DNA of 64,000 nucleotides from CAWBRT01 sp963832785 (GCA_963832785.1 CAWHVF010000011.1:1-64000), one strand, 5' to 3'. Positions 7,448 through 17,591 are shown, counted from the stretch's first letter. Notes: generated by a model not told the origin, from the letters alone. Numbers and translations: made by a program.

Positions 7448-8632
7448 CTAGTTCTGTGCGGCTCCGCGGCTGCGCGTGGCCAGCTGGGTGAACAATGCTC
7501 TTATGCCGAACGTCCAGGGAGCAACCCGGTTGCAGTGTTCGACCCGGTTCGCCAGCGTGCCCAGTTTGGGGCTGGAGATATACACCATGTCTCCCACCTT
7601 ATGAGTAAAGCCGCCGCCCGGCTCATTGCGGTCTTCGATGGGCGCGAACATGGTCCCCAGGAAAAGCACCATCCCATCCGGATACTGGTGATATCGCCCC
7701 ATGGATTGCGCCACCAGATCGAGCGGATCGCGGCTAATCTGGCTCATGGAGCTGGCGCCGCGCAGGCGGAAGCCGTCTGTTCCCTCCACCAGCAAACTGA
7801 TTACGGCGTTGCGCACATCGTCGATGGAGAAGGTTGAATCGAACAGGCGGATGTACGGCCCGATGGCGCAGGAGGCATTATTGTCCTTGGCCTTGGGCAG
7901 CAACAGCGCGCTGCGCCCCTCGAAGTCGCGCAGGTTTACATCGTTTCCCAGGGTGGCGCCGACGGTCCGGCCGCGGCTGTTGACCGCCAGCACGATCTCG
8001 GGTTCGGGGTTGTTCCAGGCCGAATCGGGGTGAATGCCGATGTCGCTGCCGGTGCCCACGGCTGACAGCACCGGCGCCTTGGTGAAGACTTCGGCATCGC
8101 TGCCGATTCCGACCTCCAGGTATTGCGACCACAGTCCACGCTTGATCAGTAGTTGCTTGATCTTCAGCGCCTCCGGCGAACCCGGCTTCAGCGAGCGCAG
8201 GTTCTCGCCGATGAGCGAGACCACCTCTTTGCGCACGGCTTCGGCGCGCGCCGGATCGCCCCGCGCTTGTTCTTCGATCACCCGCTCCAGCAGGCTGGAG
8301 GCGAAGGTCACACCCGCCGCCTTGATCACCTGGAGATCGCAGGGAGCCAGCAAGAATGGCTTTTGCGGGTCGGGCCGGCGGGTGGTGTTGTCCAGCAGTT
8401 CCCGGATCGCGGCTACTCGCGAGCCGGGCGTTTGCCGGACCAGCGCGGCGGGGTCCACGTCCTCAAGCAGGTCGCTCATGGTCGGCGCCACGTCGGAGAT
8501 GTCATAAACGCCTGCTTCGCGAATGGCGATGACCCTTGCTCCCGCGCCCGGTACCCAGGCGCGTCCCACCAGCGTTCCGGAATATCCGTCCTGTGGAAGA
8601 AACTGCTCCAGGTTCAGGGGAACACTTGCCAT
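7448..8632 (-). CDS. Fumarylacetoacetate hydrolase (FAH)-family protein
   Basis: FAH-fold enzymes act on 2-keto acids, as hydrolases, hydratases or dehydratases of sugar-acid and aromatic breakdown products. The 394-residue product has an N-terminal accessory domain (about 1-100) followed by the FAH core with KAAGVTFASSLLERVIEEQA, then EVFTKAPVLSAVGTGSDIGI, WNNPEPEIVLAVNSRGRTVG and DVNLRDFEGRSALLLPKAKD, which hold metal-binding acidic residues. The length and two-part layout fit the COG3970 type, some of which dehydrate 2-keto-3-deoxy sugar acids. Substrate is unknown. It is the first chromosomal gene beside the tRNA and has no operon partner. Confidence 0.8.
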   Translation of the reverse strand: MASVPLNLEQFLPQDGYSGTLVGRAWVPGAGARVIAIREAGVYDISDVAPTMSDLLEDVDPAALVRQTPGSRVAAIRELLDNTTRRPDPQKPFLLAPCDLQVIKAAGVTFASSLLERVIEEQARGDPARAEAVRKEVVSLIGENLRSLKPGSPEALKIKQLLIKRGLWSQYLEVGIGSDAEVFTKAPVLSAVGTGSDIGIHPDSAWNNPEPEIVLAVNSRGRTVGATLGNDVNLRDFEGRSALLLPKAKDNNASCAIGPYIRLFDSTFSIDDVRNAVISLLVEGTDGFRLRGASSMSQISRDPLDLVAQSMGRYHQYPDGMVLFLGTMFAPIEDRNEPGGGFTHKVGDMVYISSPKLGTLANRVEHCNRVAPWTFGIRALFTQLATRSRGAAQN

Positions 8633-8795
8633 ATTAGAAATCTCCTCGGGATATCGGACATATCATCACTGGAAAGGGCTACAGTAGACCCGTTCTAAGT
8701 AGGCGTATCGCTGCCGCGATGCCGAACCTGTGTGATTCGTATCAGGGCACGACTAAAGCGGATGCTCAACGCCGACAACTTAGTATTCAAGGAAC

Positions 8796-9833
8796 TCACG
8801 GCCGCTTAGCTGTAAATGGTGAAAGTGGCATCATGAAACCTTCGGGTCGAATTAATCTGATTGTTTGCCGTTCCACGTTATCACCTATTTGCGCAGTAAC
8901 GAATTCCGGGAAGGATACCTGTGCAACTTGGTCACTCTGGTTATAGATGTAGAAGATGAACGGGTGATCCGGACCTGTATCTATTTTCTGTATGGCAATC
9001 GGCCAATCACGAGACAAGGAAACATCTCCAGACCTCGACACGCCCGGCTGCTTAGGGTCTTTAATTACCTTCCAGAAAGTCAGATGAAGCGTAAGTCGAA
9101 CATTAAATAACGCCGTAGCCGAATAGTTTGTTAATCGACACTCATCGAATCTATTTACTGGCGGAAGGCCTAGTTTATAGCCGGGCTCGCCGAACATTTC
9201 CGATAGTCCCCCACCCCCTGCCGGAAGAGGCCATAAATCAAGTACAAAAACTCTTCCCTCTTTTGGTACTATCGGAGCAAGTCCCGAATGCCATTCAACT
9301 GATAAAAAATGCTGCCCAGCGGATGCGCTGGTTGGCGGTCTGGGTGGAATAGTTCCAGCTTCCGGATGCGATGGCTGCCCTTGCGTTTGTGGAACAAGTC
9401 CGGGTGCTGTACCAAGAGTCTTGGACGTTGGCGAATCCTTTGACTTTTCCTGTCCTAGCGCCGGAGGTGTTACCACCGCTGGCTGTGTGCGGCGATCCCA
9501 TACTGAAAACAACGATATTGCTACTATGCCCCAACACAAAAGACCGCACGGCGTCGCAACCCAGCGGTTGCGTACTTCCCTCCATGCCAGCCACAATGGT
9601 ACAGCCGATACCAACCACGCAATCCAGAGCAGTGCTTTAGCAAGCTGCGTTGGTGGCAAGAGCAAGCCGCCCGCGACTAACACGGCAGCCACCACAAACG
9701 AGACAAGTCCCCAAAACAGATTTCTCTCGTAGAATGGCACGTGACGTTGCTCGGGCTGGATGGGCGGAATGGCAACCTGTCCAGGGGCTTGTTGGGCTCC
9801 GCCGCTATTCTCGCTATTGCCGCCGGAATCCAT
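8796..9833 (-). CDS. Uncharacterised membrane protein with proline-rich linker
   Basis: I do not recognise this family. The 345-residue product has a Gly/Gln/Pro-rich cytoplasmic start, about three hydrophobic segments between residues 38 and 115 (LFWGLVSFVVAAVLVAGGLL, ALLWIAWLVSAVPLWLAW, CGLLCWGIVAISLFSVW), a Pro/Thr/Ser linker to about 165, and a beta-rich soluble domain (NVRLTLHLTFWKVIKDP, HPFIFYIYNQSDQVAQVSF). Base composition is visibly more AT-rich than adjacent genes, which hints at acquisition by transfer. No neighbour suggests a function. Confidence 0.6.
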   Translation of the reverse strand: MDSGGNSENSGGAQQAPGQVAIPPIQPEQRHVPFYERNLFWGLVSFVVAAVLVAGGLLLPPTQLAKALLWIAWLVSAVPLWLAWREVRNRWVATPCGLLCWGIVAISLFSVWDRRTQPAVVTPPALGQEKSKDSPTSKTLGTAPGLVPQTQGQPSHPEAGTIPPRPPTSASAGQHFLSVEWHSGLAPIVPKEGRVFVLDLWPLPAGGGGLSEMFGEPGYKLGLPPVNRFDECRLTNYSATALFNVRLTLHLTFWKVIKDPKQPGVSRSGDVSLSRDWPIAIQKIDTGPDHPFIFYIYNQSDQVAQVSFPEFVTAQIGDNVERQTIRLIRPEGFMMPLSPFTAKRP

Positions 9834-9935
9834 CTCTGGGGATTGTACCGCCTCGCGTGAAATACACAGTCCCGACTAAAGTCGTGCCTGATATAAAACC
9901 GCGCTATATCCTAACTGTGGTCCTGGCCTAAACGC

Positions 9936-10208
9936 TTACCGCCCTCCTGACACCGCGGGCACAATTTCAATCTGGTCGCCCGCTTTTACCGCCGTGCCCA
10001 ACTGGGCGGCGCCCAGCAGTTGACCGTTGAGAAAGATGGCCATCATCGGGTTGACGACCTTCTCCTCGGACCAGACCAGGCGCGTCAGTTTGGGATACTG
10101 GTCCGTGAGGACACGCAGGGCAAACTCCACCGTCGCGGCCGCGACTTCGACCGAGTTGATGCCACCGATGCGGTCCGCCAGAAGGCTGGTGAAACGGATG
10201 CGTACCAT
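9936..10208 (-). CDS. MoaD/ThiS-like ubiquitin-fold sulfur carrier
   Basis: MoaD-type proteins carry sulfur as a C-terminal thiocarboxylate for molybdopterin or thiamin synthesis. The 90-residue product has the beta-grasp pattern (MVRIRFTSLLADRIG...AGDQIEIVPAVSGGR). The Gly-Gly needed for activation is followed by one extra residue (Arg), so trimming would be needed if it is a true carrier. Its ATG overlaps the stop of the aldehyde oxidoreductase gene (TGATG), so it probably serves the tungsten/molybdenum-pterin cofactor of that enzyme. Confidence 0.8.
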   Translation of the reverse strand: MVRIRFTSLLADRIGGINSVEVAAATVEFALRVLTDQYPKLTRLVWSEEKVVNPMMAIFLNGQLLGAAQLGTAVKAGDQIEIVPAVSGGR

Positions 10209-12037
10209 CAGAGCGCGGCAATCTCCTTGTCGAACACCGCCCAAACCCGCTCGCTGAGAGCGGAAAAGAACTCGCGGGTAACGAACGGGCCAATGCCCAG
10301 CTTAGTGTTAGGGCGGTCAAACACCTGCGCGGGCAGCGTGTAATCCGCGCGCTCGTAGCCCTGCTTGCGTTCCAGCCACAGGCCGCGAATGTAGGCGCGC
10401 CGGATGGCCGCCAGCATCGCCTCCGGGGCGACATCCAAGCCGATCTCGTGCTTCACCGCCAGGGCGATATTCTGCGGCGTGGCCCCGGCGAATTTGCACA
10501 GTCCGGACATGTCGTCCTTCACCTGAAAGAGGCCGCGCTCGGTGATGGCCTTGACCCAGTACTCGAAACTGGTGTCGCCTTCAAAGGCCAGAAGCAGGTG
10601 CGTCGCCATGGACATGTGCCCGCCGGCAATGGCCCAGGGATACCCAGGGTTCGAGTCGGGCAGGTAGGCCGGCAACTCCAGGCCCTTGACATGCATGGCG
10701 TAGGCAGTTTCGCCCATCTTCGCGGAGAGCCGTTTGACGCCGTGTCCGATCTCCGGATAGCGGCCCCGGCCGGTCTCCTGGATCAGTTGCTTTACCTTCT
10801 CGAAGTCGCCGAAGGTAGCGCCGTTGCAGATGCGCCGCTCGGGATGCCGCTCGTTGTAGTCGAGCACGTAGGCAATGGTGGTGCCGAGGGAGATCTGGTC
10901 CATCCCCAAATGGTCGGCCATGCTGATAAGCTCGGCCGCCAAGTGCGGATTATCGATTCCGATATTGGTCGAGAGCAGGTTCACCGGCTCGTAATCGAAT
11001 TTCGCCAGGAACCTGCCGCGCGAGCCGTCGGCTTTTTTTTCGTAGACGTTCTTGTGGCAATGAATGCCGCAGCGGAGGCAGGATTCGGCCTTGATGACAA
11101 ACTCCGGCTCGACGTTGTCGCGAAACATCTTCTCCACCAGGCCGTCGGCCCTGGGACTGAAGTTGTGCTGCGGCACGAGGTGGTATTTCTCCAGGGGAAC
11201 GTAGTTGGCCCAGGTACCGCCCAGGCCGCCGCGCTCCTTCTCGCGGAAGCGGCGCGAAGCGGGCCCGTTGCCGATATCCTTGATAAAGTCGCGCAGTTCC
11301 GGCTTGATCTTGGCCGGCTGCTCGGGCGCCTGGGCCACAATGGCGATCACATTTTTATAGCCGAGCACGCTGCCCATGCCGCCGCGGCCAGCCCAGCGGC
11401 ACTTGTCGTCGCCGGACTTCAGCAGGTTCTCGGTGCTCAAGGCCACGGCGCCGAAATAGCAATTCTCATAGTTCTCGCCGGCCGGGCCGATCACCGCGAA
11501 GTGGGCGTCGGGGTAGTCTTTTTGCAGCAGCAGCATCTTCCGGTAGCACTCCAGCCCAAGCAGATGGCTGGCAGGTTTGAGTTCCACCGTGGGCCCGCTG
11601 TCGCCATGGCGAACCACCAACATGACCGGCTCGCTCGACCGTCCCTCCAGGATCAGCTCATCGATTCCCGTCCATTTCAGCTTGGCACCGAAGCTGCCGC
11701 TGCCCGCCGACCAGATGGCCGCGGGCATGCCCTTATTGGAAGCCTTCAGCGGGCTGTAGGCGGAGAAATAAGCGCGCAAGCCGGTCATCACGTTGGAACC
11801 GGTAAGGATGCCCGTGTTCACCACCACCGGGTTTTCCGGCGAGTAGGCATTGGTCACGGTGCGCTCGCCCAGAAACTGGAAGGAGCGGCCGAATCCGCCT
11901 ATGGCCTCTTCCAGGTTGCGGCAGGGCACCTCCTCGAAGCGCATCTGGCGCGTGGGCAAGTCGATAGTACAGCGGGAGTAAAGAACCGCCTTGGGATCAT
12001 TGCGGGTTTCACTGGTCTCTCTGAAGGACAGTCGCAT
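10208..12037 (-). CDS. Aldehyde:ferredoxin oxidoreductase-family enzyme (tungsten/molybdenum-pterin, 4Fe-4S)
   Basis: Enzymes of this family oxidise aldehydes or related substrates at a tungsten or molybdenum bis-pterin centre and pass electrons to ferredoxin. The 609-residue product has the family length, the N-terminal pterin domain (NTGILTGSNVMTGLRAYFSA, RWAGRGGMGSVLGYKNV) and the cluster ligands CLRCGIHC with a later Cys in DMSGLCKFAG. It is followed by an overlapping MoaD-like gene, as in many AOR operons, and lies divergent from an SDR gene across a 277-base gap. Substrate is not predictable; several AOR subfamilies act on non-aldehyde substrates. Confidence 0.88.
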   Translation of the reverse strand: MRLSFRETSETRNDPKAVLYSRCTIDLPTRQMRFEEVPCRNLEEAIGGFGRSFQFLGERTVTNAYSPENPVVVNTGILTGSNVMTGLRAYFSAYSPLKASNKGMPAAIWSAGSGSFGAKLKWTGIDELILEGRSSEPVMLVVRHGDSGPTVELKPASHLLGLECYRKMLLLQKDYPDAHFAVIGPAGENYENCYFGAVALSTENLLKSGDDKCRWAGRGGMGSVLGYKNVIAIVAQAPEQPAKIKPELRDFIKDIGNGPASRRFREKERGGLGGTWANYVPLEKYHLVPQHNFSPRADGLVEKMFRDNVEPEFVIKAESCLRCGIHCHKNVYEKKADGSRGRFLAKFDYEPVNLLSTNIGIDNPHLAAELISMADHLGMDQISLGTTIAYVLDYNERHPERRICNGATFGDFEKVKQLIQETGRGRYPEIGHGVKRLSAKMGETAYAMHVKGLELPAYLPDSNPGYPWAIAGGHMSMATHLLLAFEGDTSFEYWVKAITERGLFQVKDDMSGLCKFAGATPQNIALAVKHEIGLDVAPEAMLAAIRRAYIRGLWLERKQGYERADYTLPAQVFDRPNTKLGIGPFVTREFFSALSERVWAVFDKEIAAL

Positions 12038-12314
12038 TAAGGGTCTCCATAGCCATCGCGCCCGCTATGGCCGGAAGCGGCCGCGGGCGGGGTTCGGTCC
12101 GGGAAGATCGACGTAAAGCGAAATGGTAGCATCACTCGCGCGGCAGTACCAGCTTTCAGCAGCGACGCTCGTTACGGGCGTTATCGCTTATTCTTGAGCC
12201 CACACGCGACCGAGCGGGGCGGAAGATTCCCGGAAAGAGGCTCTGGATGCAGTAGGCGTATTACGTCATAATTGATTGCCCATAATGATAACCATATGAC
12301 TGGGAGAGGCAATC

Positions 12315-13154
12315 GTGCATAAAAAATGGGAATTGCACAACTTGGACGGCTCTAAAGCGCGCGCCCTGCGGCCCGCAACGTTGTTCGATCTCACCGGAAA
12401 GACGGCAATTGTCACCGGGGCTGGCGGCGGGATAGGTTCATGGCTGTCCGCCGGGCTGGCTGCTGCCGGGGCGAACGTCCTCCTGACCGATCATCCAAAG
12501 GCATCGATGGCGGCGACGGCCGAGGCAGTCAAGACGGCGGGCGGCCGCTGCGAGGAATTCTCGATGGACCTGCTGGCTCCCGAGGCGGTCGATGCCATCA
12601 TCGAAGCCGCTCGCGCCCGCTTCGGCCGGGTGGACATTCTCGTCAACAACGCCGGGGTCAATCGGCGGGAGCGGATATTCGACGTGTCGCGGGAATCTTG
12701 GGACCTCATCTCAACCATCAACCTGAGAATTCCCTACGAGCTGTCGCGCGCCGCGGCCCGGGTGATGGCTAAGGGCGACGGCGGTTCCATCATCCACATC
12801 GGTTCGATGAACAATGCGGTCGGTTTGGCGGGCGTCTCCGTCTACGGGGCGCAGAAGGCGGGACTGTGTCAACTGGCCAAGTCGATGTCGGTGGAATGGG
12901 CGGAGCACAAGATCAGGGTCAATGCCATCTGTCCGGCCTTCGTGCTGACCCCGCTGACGACCGCCGTTTGGGACGATCCGGTCCGCTCGAAATGGATCCT
13001 CGATCGCACCTCGTGGAAGCGGCCCAGCTACCCGGATGACCTAGTCGGGTTGTGCCTCCTGCTGGCCTCGAATGCCGGTGCTTTTATCACCGGCCAGGCG
13101 ATTTACGTCGATGGCGGCTTCCTGGCCGGGACGCCCTGGGACAAAACGGACTAA
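12315..13154 (+). CDS. Short-chain dehydrogenase/reductase (SDR)
   Basis: SDR enzymes oxidise or reduce alcohols and carbonyls with NAD(P). The 279-residue product has the nucleotide motif TGAGGGIG, the structural NNAG, and a catalytic Ser with YGAQK (Tyr/Lys). A 25-residue extension precedes the Rossmann fold. GTG at 12315 is the chosen start because GGGAGAGG lies about 5 bases upstream. It sits 43 bases before a split transketolase, so the three genes may act on one sugar or polyol route. The C-terminal IYVDGGFLAG is typical of gluconate-5-dehydrogenase-like SDRs, but the substrate is not certain. Confidence 0.85.
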   Translation: MHKKWELHNLDGSKARALRPATLFDLTGKTAIVTGAGGGIGSWLSAGLAAAGANVLLTDHPKASMAATAEAVKTAGGRCEEFSMDLLAPEAVDAIIEAARARFGRVDILVNNAGVNRRERIFDVSRESWDLISTINLRIPYELSRAAARVMAKGDGGSIIHIGSMNNAVGLAGVSVYGAQKAGLCQLAKSMSVEWAEHKIRVNAICPAFVLTPLTTAVWDDPVRSKWILDRTSWKRPSYPDDLVGLCLLLASNAGAFITGQAIYVDGGFLAGTPWDKTD

Positions 13155-13197
13155 GACCCGGCGCACTGATTAAAGTTGTTCTTAATAATTAGTTGGA

Positions 13198-14067
13198 ATG
13201 GAGAAACCTGTGGTCTCATCCGAACTGGTTCACAAGCTGCAAGAAAAGGCGCTGGTGCTGCGCGAGCACATCGTCAAGGACCTGATTGGCGTAGGCAAAG
13301 TCGGGCATCTGGGAGGCTCTTCTTCCTGTGCCGAGATCGTGGCGACGCTCTACTTTCACAAAATGAAAATCGATCCCCAGAATCCGGCGATGGAGAATCG
13401 GGACCGGTTTCTGTTGAGTAAGGGGCACGCGGCGCTGGTGCAATATGCTGCCCTGGCCATGGCCGGCTACTTCCCCACCGAAGAGCTAAAGAAAGTGAAA
13501 GTGCTGGGCGGCATGCTGCAAGGCCATCCCGACATGACCAGCACGCCCGGGGTGGAGGCCAACACCGGCTCGCTGGGGCAAGGCCTGTCGGTGGCCAACG
13601 GCATGGCGCTGGGGCTGCGGCTGGACGGCAAGAAGAGCAAAGTTTACGCCATCATTGGCGACGGTGAGCTGGCCGAGGGGCAGATCTGGGAAGCGGCCAT
13701 GGCGGCGGCCCGCTTCAAGCTGGACAACCTGACCGCCATCGTCGACCGCAACCGGGTGCAGGCGACCGGCCCGATTGTCGAGCGCTTCGACATTGGAGAC
13801 GTCGCTGCCAAGTGGCGCGCCTTCGGCTGGAACCTCATCGAGATCGACGGGCACGACCCGGCCGCCATCATTGAAGCGCTTGACCAGGCCGATACCGTCA
13901 AGGGCAAACCCACCGTCATCATCGCCAACACCGTCAAAGGCAAAGGCATTTCCTTCGCCGAACACAACGCCGCCTTCCACAACGGGGCCATGACGGCCGA
14001 ACAGTACGCAATCGCCATGCACGATCTGGAGAAGCTGCGCCAGCAGCGGCAGGAGAAACAAATATGA
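13198..14067 (+). CDS. Transketolase, N-terminal (TPP-binding) subunit
   Basis: Transketolase moves two-carbon ketol units between sugar phosphates; in many bacteria and archaea it is split in two genes. This 289-residue half has HLGGSSSCAEIVATLYF, LSKGHAALVQYA, NTGSLGQGLSVANGMALG and the thiamin-diphosphate motif GDGELAEGQIWEA...DRNRVQ. The ATG at 13198 lacks a clear ribosome-binding sequence; a GTG four codons later has GGAG before it and is an alternative. The stop overlaps the ATG of the second subunit. Confidence 0.9.
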   Translation: MEKPVVSSELVHKLQEKALVLREHIVKDLIGVGKVGHLGGSSSCAEIVATLYFHKMKIDPQNPAMENRDRFLLSKGHAALVQYAALAMAGYFPTEELKKVKVLGGMLQGHPDMTSTPGVEANTGSLGQGLSVANGMALGLRLDGKKSKVYAIIGDGELAEGQIWEAAMAAARFKLDNLTAIVDRNRVQATGPIVERFDIGDVAAKWRAFGWNLIEIDGHDPAAIIEALDQADTVKGKPTVIIANTVKGKGISFAEHNAAFHNGAMTAEQYAIAMHDLEKLRQQRQEKQI

Positions 14068-15017
14068 GCACCACCAGTCTGCGGACCGCCTATGGCGAGA
14101 CCCTGGTTGAGTTGGGAAAAGAGAACAAGAACATCGTGGTGCTGGAGGCCGATCTGGGCAAGTCGACCATGTCGATTCTGTTCCAGAACGCCTATCCCGA
14201 GCGTTTTTTCGAGATGGGCATTGCCGAACAGAACATGGCCTCGACGGCGGCCGGACTGGCGCTGACGGGCAAGATTCCTTTCATCAGTTCGTTTGCCACC
14301 TTTGCCTCGGGCCGATGCTATGACCAACTGCGGCAGACCATCTCCATTGCCAGGCTCAACGTCAAGATCTGCGGCTCGAGTTCGGGGCTGTCGGATTTCG
14401 GCGACGGCTCGACCCACCAGTCGGTGGAGGACATGGCCATCATGCGGGCCATTCCCAACATGACGGTGCTGGTGCCGGCCGACGCGGTGGAGACGCGCAA
14501 GATGGTCAAGGCAATGGTGGGCTGGCGGGGGCCGGTCTACTTGCGGGTCAGCCGCGCCGAGCTGCCCATCCTGACCAGCGCGGAGGGCGAGTACCAGATC
14601 GGCAAGCTCTATACGCTGCGAGAAGGTAAGCACGTGGTGGTCTTCGCCAACGGGGTGATGCTTGCAAAGTCGCTGGAGGCGGCCGCAGCCCTGGAAACGG
14701 ACGGGATTTCGGTGAAGGTCATTAATGTCAGCACGGTCAAACCGCTGGACCGGCAGGCGGTCATCGACTGCACGCAGGGATGCTGGGGGGCGGTGGCCGC
14801 GGAAGAGCACAGCGTAATCGGCGGACTGGGCAGCGCCATCGCCGAGGCGTTGCGCGGGGTGGTCGGCCTGCCGCTGGAATTTGTGGGCATCCAGGACCGC
14901 TTCGGCACCTCGGCCGAGAACTACCCGGAACTGCTGGCCCATTACGGGCTGACCTCGGAGGCCATCGTCGGTTGCATCCGCAAGATGCGGCCTTCGTCGG
15001 TAGCCTCGGCCAGATAG
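14064..15017 (+). CDS. Transketolase, C-terminal subunit
   Basis: The 317-residue partner carries the pyrimidine-binding and C-terminal domains: VLEADLGKSTMS, the catalytic-Glu region FEMGIAEQNMASTAAGLA, SSGLSDFGDGSTHQSVEDMA and a C-terminal domain with VINVSTVKPLDRQAV and EEHSVIGGLGSAIAEAL. It starts within the last codons of the first subunit (ATGA overlap), which couples expression of the two. Similar split pairs include DXP-synthase-like proteins, but the layout matches transketolase. Confidence 0.9.
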   Translation: MSTTSLRTAYGETLVELGKENKNIVVLEADLGKSTMSILFQNAYPERFFEMGIAEQNMASTAAGLALTGKIPFISSFATFASGRCYDQLRQTISIARLNVKICGSSSGLSDFGDGSTHQSVEDMAIMRAIPNMTVLVPADAVETRKMVKAMVGWRGPVYLRVSRAELPILTSAEGEYQIGKLYTLREGKHVVVFANGVMLAKSLEAAAALETDGISVKVINVSTVKPLDRQAVIDCTQGCWGAVAAEEHSVIGGLGSAIAEALRGVVGLPLEFVGIQDRFGTSAENYPELLAHYGLTSEAIVGCIRKMRPSSVASAR

Positions 15018-15083
15018 CAGGGTGCGACGGCCGGGTGCTATGGCGAGAAAAGCGGGCTAGTCCAGCCTGGGAATAGACGCGAC

Positions 15084-17289
15084 TTAAGCGTTGTTGGCCG
15101 GGTGCGGGCCGAGTTTGATCAGCAACGCGTTCTGCGCGTTGACCGGCGGCTCGCCGGGCCGGGCCGGCCGCCGCAGGTAGCTGCCATCGGCCTGCATCTC
15201 GCGAGCCTTGACGTTGTCAGCCAGATAGGTCGCCAGGATATCGTCGTGCAGGTGGCGGACCATCTGGCGGTCCTCGACCGGAAACAGCACTTCTACGCGG
15301 CGATTCAGGTTGCGCGGCATCAGGTCGGCGCTGCCGAGGTAAATCTCCTCGTCTCCGTTGTTATGGAAGTAGTAGATGCGGCTGTGCTCCAGGAAACGGC
15401 CGACGATGCTGACCACCCGGATATTCTCGCTAATTCCCGGCAGCCCCGGACGCAGGCAGCAGATGCCGCGGCATAACAGGTCGATCTTGACCCCCGCCTG
15501 CGAGGCCTGGTAGAGAAGCTGGATAATTCTGCGGTCGACCAACGCGTTCATCTTAAAAATCAGCCGTCCGTTGCCGTACTTGCGCTGATGGGCGATCTCG
15601 CGCTCGATCAGCTCGGAAAACTTCCGCCGCAGGTTGGTGGGGGCCACCAGCAGCTTGCGGTAATCGGCCTTGGCCGAGTAGCCGGTCAGGTAATTGAACA
15701 AGTCGGTGGCGTCGGCGGCGATGTCCGGATCGGTGGTAAGCAATCCGATGTCGGTGTAGAGGTGGGCGGTAACCGCGTTGTAGTTGCCGGTGGCAAGGTG
15801 GACGTAGCGCCGGATGGTGTCGCCTTCGCGGCGTACGATGAGCAGCACTTTGCAATGGACCTTGAGCCCGACCAGGCCGTAGCTGACGTGGGCTCCAGTC
15901 CGCTCCAGCGCCCGCGCCCATCCTATATTGCTCTCCTCGTCGAAGCGCGCCTTCAACTCGACCACCGCCGCCACCTGCTTGGGGTCCTCCATGGCTTCCA
16001 CCAGCGCCTGCACCACCGGCGCGTTTCTGCCCACGCGGTAGAGGGTGATCTTTATGGCGAGCACGCCCGGATCAACCGCCGCCTTCTGCACCAGGTCGAT
16101 GATCGGCTGAAACGATTCGAAGGGATGGTGCAGCAATATGTCGCCGCGGCGCAGGGTGGCGAAGATGTCCTCATCTTCGTTCTCCGGGTCGAAGGCCGGC
16201 GGCAGCGCCGGCACGAACGGCGTCCATTTCAAATCCGGCCGGTTCAGGGCCACCAGATGCTTCAAGCGGCCGAAGGAGAGCGGCCCGCTCTGCTTGTAGA
16301 TGCACTCCGGCTCGATCTCCAGGTTGGTAACCAGAATCTTGAGCATGCGGGAAGACATGCCCACGTTGACCTGCAGCCGCACCACGGCCCCGAAGCGCCG
16401 CTGGCGGATGCCTTCCTCGGTCAGCTCCAGCAGGTCCTCGGCGTCAACCTCGGTGGCCTCCAGGTCGGCGTTGCGCGTGATGTGGAACGGATGGGCCTCG
16501 ATGATCTCCATGCCGGGAAAGAGCTTGTGGAGATTGGCCGCCATGAGGTCTTCCAGCCAGATAAACGATTGCTCGCGGAAGGCGCCGGCGGGCGCGCGGC
16601 GGCGCGGCGGGCGGTCGATGGGCACCAGTTGCGGCAACGTGTCGGGAACTTTGATGCGCGCAAAGTGCTCTTCGCCTTTGTCGTCGCGGATCAGCACCGC
16701 CAGGTTCAGGCTCAAGTTCGAAATGTGCGGGAAAGGATGCCCGGGATCGAAGGCCAGCGGCGTAAGCAGGGGAAAGACCGTGCTGTCGAAGTAGGCGTTG
16801 AGCTTGTCCCGCTGCCGCTGCGTCAGGCCGGCGTAGCGCAGCAGATGAATGCCATTGGCTTCCAGCACGGGAAGCAGTTGCCGGCGGAAACAGCGATACG
16901 CGCTGGCCAGCAGCGAGGCGACGTTCTTGCGGGCGGCCTCAAGCTGCTCGGAGGCGCTCATGCCGTCCGGCCCCTCGTCGGAAACTCCCGAGTCGAGCTG
17001 GCGCATGAGGCCGGCCACCCTGACCATAAAGAATTCGTCCAGGTTGGAGCCGACAATGGAAAGGAAAAAGGCGCGCTCCAGGGGCGGATTGGACGCGTCC
17101 TGCGCCTCCTGCAGAACGCGCCATTGAAAGGCGAGCGAGGCTCAACTCGCGGTTGACGTAATAGGAAGGATCATCCAGGTTGATCGGCGGCAAAGCAGGC
17201 GCCTCATCAGCGTCGACCGGCGTCAACGCAGGTCTCTCACCAGCCTCTTGCTTTCCATCTTTCACAGCCAGCGCAGCCTTGGTTCTCAT
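15084..17289 (-). CDS. ppk1: Polyphosphate kinase 1, with a frameshift near 17,140
   Basis: PPK1 reversibly makes polyphosphate from ATP. The main frame (15084 to about 17,130) shows the middle and C-terminal domains: RQLDSGVSDEGPDG, LTPLAFDPGHPFPHISNLSLN, VELKARFDEESNIGWARALE, the phospholipase-D-like histidine regions GLKVHCKVLLI and RYVHLATGNYN, and ENIRVVSIVGRFLEHSRIYY. The N-terminus (ATG at 17289, ending SYYVNRELS) lies in another frame; the expected next residues WLAFQWRVLQEAQD are readable if one base near 17,140 is removed. Total length, about 735 codons, is normal. This is either a sequencing error or a recent lesion. Confidence 0.88.
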
Positions 17290-17591
17290 AAGCGGATCTC
17301 ATTGGGACCGCAGGCAACCAAGAGAGCCTATTCCACCGTTCAAGCCGCCGGAGCCGAGTGACAGGCGGAGCCAACCATCATACCCGAGGGGTTTTGCCGT
17401 CGTCAGCCAAATGAGCCAGCTTTTAACGGCATTTTAAAGCGGCATTAACATAATATTACTTGGTAGTAACCTGTCGCGCATCTCTGCTGCGAGCGGCTCC
17501 TTTTGCTGAAGCAGCCCGTGCCCCCTGACGGGGCCCAAGGTTTAAAGTCTTGCCGACGAGAGGCTCTGACGTTATTGCCGGGAGCTTGCCT
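17290..17591. other. Intergenic region, promoter of ppk1
   Basis: This gap holds no open frame of note. It contains an AT-rich patch around 17,440-17,470 (TAATATTATGTTAAT on the minus strand), which would suit the ppk1 promoter, and the 3' flank of the Crp/Fnr gene. Confidence 0.4.

Noticed and set aside
10448..12040. A 530-codon plus-strand open frame opposite the aldehyde oxidoreductase
   Set aside because: It is a GC-driven shadow of a well supported gene on the minus strand.
15588..17156. A 522-codon plus-strand open frame opposite ppk1
   Set aside because: It mirrors conserved polyphosphate kinase sequence and shows no family features.
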